Assembly (NCBI RefSeq): GCF_910592395.1
Contig: NC_088316.1
Location: 9,674,001-9,738,000, forward strand
Direction: 5' to 3'
Length of the DNA: 64,000 nucleotides
DNA from: Lineus longissimus
Lineage: Eukaryota > Nemertea > Pilidiophora > Heteronemertea > Lineidae
A program made the position numbers and the translations under genes. Below, in pieces: positions 55,700 through 64,000 of the stretch. The notes below the pieces were generated by a model. It saw only the letters and a program-made list of their open reading frames with translations, was not told where the DNA came from and did no database searches. The first letter of the stretch is position 1, and every line of letters begins with the position of its first letter.

Positions 55700-57835
55700 G
55701 AGACGCTTGTTTACTACCTGTCAGACACAGGACGGATTGCTTGATAACAGGAACTCGGGTATCCTCTAGTGTTGGAGATCTTGGAACAGGCACTTTATCT
55801 ATCGCTTAGCAGTACTATTACCGTACTTCCGCACTACCATTAGAGTACATCCATAGACTATTATTAGAGTACATCCGTGCCGTGCACATGCTATCTATAG
55901 ACATGCTTGCTAATGCTAGGATTGGTAACCTCAATCCCAATAGACTCCTTCCGTCTGTATACATCCATGTATATAACTTACCGCGTTCAGTGAATCTGCA
56001 CAACAAAATTCCATTCTCGCCACAGGTTGCCATTTTATTACCTCTTTATATAAGGCATGAACATGAGCATCGTACACAGCTGCACCCTGCTTCCAGGTTT
56101 GATTTCAAAAAGTGCAAAAAAACGCATATCTATGGACATTTATGTTCATTTCTGATTGAACTGGATACAACTAGCGATCATCACCTTGATACCTTTTGAA
56201 TGAACATTGGTTATGCCATCGCCGAGAAATCGGCGCTACAAATGACATCGTTGTCACTAACAAGTGAATCAACAAGCCTATCGCCTCAGGTTCACCGTTG
56301 GATTGGTTAGACCACAGGCCACTGAAAATTAGGTACTGTTTTATAGCTTGATATACTTTTGGCACATCGCCATTTCCCATTGTCATTTGCCAGGTATTGA
56401 ACTAACCCATGAAAAAGTTCGAGGTCACATGACATATAAAAAATGGTGGACGAACCAGAAAATGTAAACAGCGAACTTTTAACATGAAAATTGCCAACAG
56501 AAACACCTTGACGGACTTGATCTTCTCTTGCAAAAGATTGGATACATAATTGAAAACCTGGGGATGACGAAGGTATAGTTGTCATTAAAAATAAAAGCAA
56601 TCTTACGGACCAAAACGATACCGTAGTCGTTTCAATATTCAGCTTTCAGCCCTTCGATTCAAATTTTAACGGCTTGTTAACTTAAAAGGCGTTCCGCAAT
56701 CACAAAAAATTAATGACGCAATACTCTATAAGAACACGTCGAAATTATCAAAAATAAGAAATAAATTCCAATAAACAGTAATAACACGTGCATACATTAA
56801 TTTTGGCGACAAACACCAGGTTTGTCAATCACCTTCCATTTTACAATTCGGCATTCTCAAAGGCAATAGGTTCTTCTAATTCATGAAGTAAATATACTCT
56901 CAACAATGAGGACATATTTTCGTCGTTCCCGCATAACTGTTCAACAGTCAACGTCTAACGACATTCCCACTCGACAAATAGCTGTGTTAATCCATATCAA
57001 ATACCTTAAAAACCTTTTATTTGATTTTCAAAAGCAGTTATCGAGTAAACGGACATCACCCAAAATACCACGAAATAAACGGACAAATGACGACAAAAAC
57101 ACCTTTTCTCAAAAAACTAGCGATTTATACCAAATAAATCTGACGGGAGACAAAACTGCATACAAATTTAGCTAGGCTGTGAAAAAAATTAGACATGTAG
57201 TAATAGATTTCAAGGAGAAAACCGACGAAGAAATGAAAATTAGAGGCAATACTTATGCCTATAGCTTTCTTAAATCCATCCTTTATCTATTACAATACTC
57301 GAGATACTCAATGTAGGTAGAAACCTAATTTTCAAGATATAGGCAAAAAAAGTGTCATTTTAGCGGCCATTTTGAAATCCAGATGGTCGCTGGAATTTTC
57401 ATGGTTGAATTTGGTTGGTTTGGCTCAGAAAGCTCAGAAAGCTCAGTATAGGCGTTGATATCCATCTAATACTCGAGAAATATACAAAAATGGGGCTTTC
57501 GGCGGCCATCTGGCCTCTATTTCGATTGTTCCATTCGATTAATTTTAATTAGCTTTCTGAACCCAACCAGTCAAATGACACCATCAAAATTTCACAGATT
57601 TCACAATTGCCGCCGAGAAAATCACACGTTTTTGCTCATATCTCAAAATCGACTGCAGTTATGGACCTAATTCCAACGCCTACCCCTTGTTTTTGAGTCT
57701 GACGAATTAAATAGAACAAACGTAATTGAAGCCAGATGTCCGCTATATTGAATCGAAGATGGCCGCCAAAGTTACATTTTTTCCCTATATATCTCGAAAT
57801 CTAACTGCTCAAGCTCTCCATATCTAAGCTCGTCA
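55700..57835. other. Non-coding stretch
   Basis: No gene was recognised. Between about 57330 and 57800 three loose repeats share a GGCGGCCAT or ATGGCCGCC core with AAATCCAGATGG- and CTCGAGA-like flanks, suggesting degraded repetitive DNA. Small ORFs show no domains. Confidence 0.45.
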
Positions 57836-57837
57836 TA

Positions 57838-59637
57838 CTAGGTGGTCCAAAAAAACGCACAAGCATACTTCCACCATCCAGAGCCCACAACCATGGAAAT
57901 GAATCAATAGAGATTATTCCTAGAAGAAAATTAAGACCAAGATGACTCGATTTGGTCCAGAAGTTTTACCTCTAGAGCAACTTTTGTAAAGCAAGGTCGA
58001 GGCTCTTGGTGAATTGTTCCTCACAGAACAATCAAGAGCATACGCAGCAGCGTCGCCTATTAACTGACAAAAGTATTATCCTGTGCCGGGATCCCGTGGG
58101 AAGGTCAAACGAAAATGAAGTACAGACCAATGTCGAACATGAAAATCAAAGTTTATTTTCAACTTAACATCTTATGGAACAGTTAGGCTACTAGTAATCC
58201 ATTTGGCATCGGTCTCTCCGTCCCAATTTACACCACCGATTGTGTCTCAAAGCTCACTTTGCGATGCGTCGTTCAACATGCCTTTCTCTTTGTATTTCAC
58301 ATACTTTTGCTCTCCTCTACACGTCCTGCGTAGATCGAATGATCATATCACTTGGAACGTTTCTCAGTGCTTCATCCAATCGTTCCCGTATAATGTTTAA
58401 ATATTGGGAAAAGGGGGGTACATACACGGTAGACTACACATATCCCCACAGAAAGAAATTGAGAGGTGTCATTTCCGGTGATCGAGGACGATATTCAATG
58501 GGATGTCCAAGTCCTACGACTCTTCCAGGGAATATCTCCTGAAGCCTATATTGTCCTATGAGCTGGACACCCATCTTGAAAGCACCAATGATCATTGGTC
58601 TCCACACTCAGGTGCTCACATTCATGCAGCACGAATTCATTAATCATTTCAAGACACATCAGTACATTCAGGTTTCCTTCGAATTTTCACGGCCCAAGTA
58701 AGAAGACTCCTCCAGTTGTCAGGCCGCACCAGCGATGCAAAGAATCTCGAACATCCGTACGAATATCTGCATTGAAATCTAGAGGAAGATTATCGAACTG
58801 GTCGTACTCCCTTACATTTTTAGTATTCACCTTGCCGTTTAGAGGAAATTTCACTTCATCTCTGATAATGACAGATTTCCTGTTATCATGAAGGAACCAT
58901 TCGGAGTAATTCAGCCGGCGTTGATAATCTGTCTCGATTATTCCATGTCGCACCTGCATCTTGTAGGAATGGAACTTGATTTCATGACCAAGACGAGTGA
59001 AAGACGTAGGTCCGACACCGATAGTGTTCCGTCCCTTGCATTGATGTGGATCTCGCAAGATGCTTTGGCGGAATTCTGCAATTCCTTCTTCTGATCTCAC
59101 TGTTCGAGGGCGACCAGAGTTCCTTTTGTTTCTGTTTGAACTAGTCAAATGTTGTTGATACTTTTCGTAATTCCGACCAACTGTACTTTTGCAGGGCTGA
59201 TTGACGAGCTTCTGGGAAATGTTTCTCAAATAATTGTAGGGTCTCATCCACGTTGTCAATTCTGTTGTACGTCAGAACCATAAACGTACGTTGCTCAGCC
59301 ATGTACTGGGGTCTGGCTTGGGCCATGTTGAGGCCACCCTTCCTAACCAGCTTTTGGTGACTTGAAAACACACACACACACACTTATCTATGAGCATTGT
59401 TGCATAACAACTAATCCCCTGTATCTATCATGCTTAATTCTCGGTTCACTGGTGAGTTAGTTATAAAGGACCACTGACTTTGCTTCACAAAAGTGACTCT
59501 GGAGTAAAACTACTGGACCGAATCGAGTCACCTTGGTCTCATTTTTCTTCTCGAAATAATACTCTATCCATTCATACCAGTGGTTTCGGACATTGGGTAG
59601 TGAAAGTATGCTTGGGCAGTTTTTTTGGAACACCCTG
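57838..59637 (-). mobile_element. Tc1/mariner-type element
   Basis: The left end CTAGGTGGTCCAAAAAAACG (57838) is inverse to the right end, which on the minus strand reads CAGGGTGTTCCAAAAAAACT. The similarity continues through GCCCAAGCATACTT. TA flanks both ends (57836-57837 and 59638-59639). Length is 1800 bp. A minus-strand transposase pseudogene fills the middle. Confidence 0.87.
58200..59326 (-). pseudogene. Mariner-like transposase, inactivated
   Basis: The start is MAQARPQYMAEQRTFMVLTY at 59326. A frame change near 59165-59190 precedes the GRPRTVRSEEGIAEFRQSI linker, then EIKFHSYKMQVRH. Catalytic motifs are VIIRDEVKFPLNGKVNTKN (first D), CFQDGCPAHR (second D; frames shift just before and after it) and SPEMTPLNFFLWGY, where the third catalytic Asp is Asn. 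Spacing between the second and third positions is about 37-38 residues, longer than classic DD34D. The lost third acid plus indels make it dead. Confidence 0.82.
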
Positions 59638-59639
59638 TA

Positions 59640-61935
59640 TAACGAGCTTAGAGATGGGGAGCTTACTCTTTCACTGATGTGGCAAATCATCCAGTCAGAA
59701 TTACGGAGAATTCATGCAACTCTTTATCACCGTAGTCGAGAAAACTTTCATTTTACGCGACTTGTGAATTATATTTAATGCAAAGAACATTAGAAATCCA
59801 GATGACAAATTTGTATTATGCCCGAATGCTGCTGCCAATGACCGTTATAATATTACGCTGGATCTACTGCTGATGGATAAGAATGCCAAAAAACTGAATC
59901 CTGAATGACAAACTAGCATTGCAGATCTCAACATCTTGAGTCTAAAGTATTAACCAGCATCTTTCAAGATTGGCATTAAAAGCATGTAAAATTATGCGAT
60001 TTACAACTTGAAAATAAGCAAAATATGTGTGTACTTTTTCAGTAATTTTTCAGTGTAGAGGTGCGTATGTGTGTTGGTCTTTTCGGCAAAAGCACTCAAC
60101 CAATCAGAAAGCCAGGAATTATGGACGGAAGTGTCATTTATGTAGGACGGTGAGAATTATGAGAATTGTGAGAACATCACATATTATGTTTTGTGGTTAG
60201 TAGTTAAGTATGTCTGAGATTATTGGTCCATCTAGGGGTATCACATGGTTCCTTTTGTTGTCATCTGATGGGATATTCATATCTAAACAATTTTGACCGA
60301 ATACAACGAGTTTTATAGCAGGTTTAATTTTGCGTTCGCGGTAAAAAACGAAAAAAGTATGAACAAATGCAAAATGTCTCGGCTTTTGTGGTCAAACGTT
60401 AACATGTTTAGAAATCAAATTTGTGTTTTATAAAAACTTCCTAATTTGATCTGACTGTTATTTACTGGGATATTTGATAGTTTTGTTATTTTTAAGTCCA
60501 GTTTCTTGGTTTTTGAGATTAGAAAACGGTTCATTTCCCCATTGATGAGCTTGTTTCGGCAAACATTAAAGCACAACGTGGTGAGGAATGCCGTTCCAAT
60601 TTTGTTGAACATGCCATTTGTCTTATAAACCTTACAAACAAGACACAACGGAATATGTGCTTGGCACAAGCAAGCCATTGATTACAACCTAATTATTTAT
60701 AAAAGCTTAATTGCGGTTTGATTATTGATTTTTTTGGCAATCAGCAGCTAATCAAAATTTACTTAATTGTTAGATTGTTCACATCAATGTAAGTCAACAA
60801 ATTATGTATTTGTTACCCGATAAATCATATATACATTGCATGAGCAGAGTATATGTTTTCGTTGAATTTTCATCGAAAAGGCCTAGTTTGAAGCTGAATT
60901 AAAATAGGCTTCACCATGGCTTCAAGTTAATTGCCAGAGAGAGCTTTGGGATCAAAGGAAACCTGCCGTGTCCTGACTCTTTATTTGAAAGACTCTGTTT
61001 GTAGGTGAATATTTTACTGGCTACATACAGTGTCTCGTAAGCCTTCATAGGCTGGCATTATTGTACGTAATGGTGACACTTTAATAAATAAATATATATA
61101 TATACATGACATGAAGCTTGTTTACAATGTACGCTTGAGTCAGTTTTAATTAACTTCTAAGGATTTATTCAACAAGTTAAAACTTTTTGAAACGTTACAA
61201 CTTGTTGAAACCTTAGATGTTGCAAACTTAGTAATTGAATCCGTTTGTTATCTCCCACCAAAAATGTATAAGCGAGCGAAACGTCCAATTAAATTTACAC
61301 AAAATACCCAATTTTCAACCCCCAGCAGCTCACTAAATTCCCATCTAAACACACCAATTTTGGTCTCATTTTGTAGCTTATATCGTCCAAAGTAAACATC
61401 AGTATAGACTGGAGTGTTTCAGTTCCAACTTCAACCGAAAAATGGCCCTAGCAATTGCTAATTTATCCAGGCTTTTCTGGCTGCTGACGGATGTGCTCTA
61501 AGGGTCATCAGTACCACAAATTAACGACAGGTAGCATGTCACCTAATTTCCATGACGCGAGGGACCGTTTAACATCCTCCGGTGCTGAAGCTCCGCCTAC
61601 TGCTTATTCACTGACGGGATTATTCCGAGAAATTCAGGTGCAATAGAGTTGTCCATTTCAAAACTCCCAGGCCAGGGTATGTCATAATAATGGAGTAAGT
61701 CATGTAATAAGTCTTTGTCCGTTTACATGTCACCATGGTATAAGTTAGACGATGTCATTTTCAGTGCTGTTCATGACTGACCAGAGACTGGCCTGCAAAA
61801 AGTAGTCAACTTAATGTTGAGATCCGCAACGTATGGCAAAACTTAAACGTGTACATGTAGACAACCGCGTACGTTGAAACGTAAAGAAAGATGACTTGAG
61901 AAAACCCCAACTTATGTGACCACGTATTCGTATCA
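59640..61935. other. Non-coding stretch
   Basis: No exon, RNA gene or transposon end was recognised. A short (TA)n run lies near 61094-61104. Confidence 0.4.
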
Positions 61936-62436
61936 ATTATGTATGGCACGCCAAACAAGAAAACGAAAAAGACTCAGAAATATTGTTTAAGAATTGAAAA
62001 ATGTGTTCAAGATGTTCAAAATCTATTCAAGATGTTCAAAAATATATTGAATATTTTCAAATATATTCATGATTTTCAAAATATATGCAAGATTTTCAAA
62101 ATGTATTCAAGATTTCAAAATTTATTCAATATGTTCAAAAATTTATTCAAGACTTTCAAAATATATTCAAAATATATTAAATGATGCTGTGGAAAATTTT
62201 TTTTCAACCTTGCGTTGAAAAATATTCGAGACTCACTAACCGGATCAGTTCCTGCAGTGGTACATCTCCTGCATCACGCCGAAGATCGCACACAACATCC
62301 TCAAAACTTGATGCAGTTATTAAATCATTTATATCATGGTTCACGCCATGCATATTCCTGCCCGCGGCCATGTTTTTATATGCGCAATGACGTCATCACT
62401 TTCGGGGTCACTTGAGTCTTGAATATTTGTTACTCA

Positions 62437-63470
62437 CTAGCATAATACCCGTGGCGCGGGTTGTTTTAGGGTGATGGCTTACAGTGGGGTCGGGGCAATT
62501 TTGGTCAAATGAAATTTTATGTCTGGGGGTTGTGATGTTGTCTTGATTTTGATATGCGTAAAATAGGTCGATGTGTGATGTGGAGCACTCCGCGCCGACC
62601 CAAGTGTTAACAAATCAAACATGATGATTTGGGGGGATGATTTTCCTCCAAATTACTTACAGTAAACGCGTTTTTGGCCAAAACGACCGGAAAAATCAAA
62701 CTCCACCACTCTTCAAAGTGGTCTCGACTTATTTTGACGACCTATTTCGCGAATGGTGAAGAGTTGGCGTTTTACGAACTTAGTACAACAAATGCCGCGA
62801 GCATAGTGGGTGGCAGCACCAGACGGAGGAAGTAGTTCGGCTAGGGTTTTTTCGACACCCTCCACCCTCCGGACTCCACTCGTTCCGGAACACTCATTTA
62901 CTTGTCAATCTGCAGTGGTAGCCTGTTTTTATCGCAGTAAAGAAATGTTAATCGGGATTTTATATCATATTTTATATTTGCCCCGGGTATTCATATAGGG
63001 AGCTGTGCGCTACTTTGCGCCCAGTGCTTGGGTCGGGTGAGGCGGTTTTGTTATGATGAGACGTCTATCATGTGATGAATTCCCATACGGTACTTCGAAA
63101 AATTAAGAGCGATTAACAACGTAAGGTGAAAGAGTACGACCAAAATAAAGGGTGAAAATTGCGGAAATGGATGAATGCTTTAAGCATAGTGGCCCCAATA
63201 CTTCCCCAGCTTATCTTTGTATAATCCCACACTTTTGATTTAACAGATGGCCCCATATGCAAATCAGACCTGCTGAAAAGGCCCCTGCCCATATATAGAA
63301 AGAACAAAAAATGTTATTTCTCCTAGATCGCTGCAAATTTTACCAATTTAACCCGGCGAGGTGCATTTCCTGAAAGTCGTGGTTGATATTATCAACCACG
63401 ACTTTCAGGAAAAGTTTCGAGGTCATCCGATCTGAACTGACGAAGGAGATGTGTGACAAACTATTTCAGC
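62437..63470 (-). mobile_element. Non-autonomous Helitron, copy 2
   Basis: On the minus strand this matches 50277-51135 through most of its length, including the 3' hairpin and CTAG (62437-62440). The 5' side begins near CCACTACTATAATGGACGTA (about 63470). An A precedes CTAG on the plus strand. It carries an extra palindrome (63366-63412) absent from copy 1. Confidence 0.8.
63366..63412. repeat. Perfect 47-bp palindrome
   Basis: Arms of 23 nt (TTTCCTGAAAGTCGTGGTTG plus ATA) are perfectly inverted around a single T. The other Helitron copy has only one arm (near 50313), so the palindrome arose by an inverted duplication in this copy. Confidence 0.95.
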
Positions 63471-63651
63471 TCTACGTCCATTATAGTAGTGGTTGTTGAA
63501 CAGTTTTTTCCAGAACATCATTGAATATAATGAATATATTTTGAAAATCTTGAATATATTTTTGAACATCTTGAATATTTTTTTTTCTTTCAATTCTTGA
63601 ATAATATTCCTGAGTCTTGAATATTTTCTTGTTTGGCGTGCCATAATTATG

Positions 63652-64000
63652 TCCAGTCCAAATCGCAATTGTTATCCCTAAATTCACGTCATTAGTGCAT
63701 CAAGGCACGTCATTGACATGTGAGTTTTGTATTCAGCTAAGGCCTGCGTATGAGAATTTGAAGGATTAAACGCAGAAAAGGACCAACAAACATGCTTTTT
63801 CTCCGTCTGTGGTTATCTGTTGGCGGTTTTAAATAGATGTGAGCTAATATAGTTGTTTTACTTGTAGCAGCCGCATTATCTGAGTGAACAGCCGTACCAC
63901 GATGGTCAACGTACACGATTTACCAAATGCGTAGCAATGCTTTATGACTTTTCTTGAGCAGACGGAAATTTAGATGAAAGTCATTTTTCATTAACTCTGC
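63652..64000. other. Non-coding stretch to window end
   Basis: Nothing recognisable after the foldback target duplication. Confidence 0.4.

Larger units (their letters stand above)
61942..63645. mobile_element. Foldback element 2 with TATGGCACGCC ends, Helitron nested
   Basis: The ends TATGGCACGCCAAACAAG and CTTGTTTGGCGTGCCATA are inverse. ATTATG flanks both sides (61936-61941 and 63646-63651). The left arm (61942-62210) and right arm (about 63485-63645) are built of degenerate units of about 20 nt such as AAGATTTTCAAAATATATTC. The interior is interrupted by an inverted Helitron (62437-63470). It belongs to the same family as 23128-23917. Confidence 0.87.

Overview
This window looks like transposon-dense, AT-rich, intron-bearing DNA from an invertebrate animal, probably marine. 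The evidence is introns with normal GT-AG borders, metazoan-type mobile elements (CR1-like and Tx1-like LINEs, a Gmr1-type Ty3/Gypsy element, FLYWCH-MULEs, Harbinger, mariner, Helitron/Helentron) and one exon that matches a GABA-B-type receptor ectodomain. The phylum cannot be fixed from the sequence alone. No rRNA, convincing tRNA or CRISPR array was seen. Nearly all coding capacity belongs to mobile elements, most of them broken.

Layout. 0-1.5 kb: palindromic repeats. 1.5-4.2 kb: 5'-truncated CR1-like LINE. 5.27-8.76 kb: complete MULE with a 10-bp target duplication and terminal inverted repeats made of G/C-rich minisatellite. 10.1-10.85 kb: LINE RT fragment. 10.8-14.1 kb: a decayed DUF6589-like transposase-type gene on the plus strand, interleaved exon-by-exon with an intact three-exon minus-strand gene for a MADS-like plus PHD-like protein. 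14.94-19.90 kb: complete Harbinger element (nuclease plus Myb-like gene) with CAG target duplications. 23.1-23.9 kb: foldback element. 25.3 kb: one host exon (minus). 28.6-31.7 kb: second MULE (minus). 32.3-33.1 kb: MULE-type MITE. 34.7-43.3 kb: Ty3/Gypsy element with gag-PR-IN-RT-RH order, split by a Helentron-like insertion and lacking its 3' end. 43.85-48.6 kb: CR1-like tail, then a Tx1-like LINE. 50.3-51.1 kb: non-autonomous Helitron. 51.2-52.3 kb: gag remnant. 53.6-54.4 kb: unidentified decayed ORF. 54.8-55.7 kb: three 312-bp tandem units. 57.84-59.64 kb: mariner. 61.9-63.6 kb: second foldback element carrying an inverted copy of the same Helitron.

How the parts relate. The arrays at 5.3, 8.4, 28.6, 31.6 and 43.3 kb are MULE ends rather than random satellites. 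The two MULEs share a phase-0 intron at the same codon. The Harbinger gene pair (DDE nuclease plus Myb-like protein) is the known two-protein arrangement. The DUF6589-like gene and the antisense MADS/PHD gene may be an analogous two-protein transposon that I do not recognise from any described family; this is the most interesting candidate in the window. The only clear host gene is represented by the receptor exon at 25.3 kb, which probably sits in a very large TE-filled gene.
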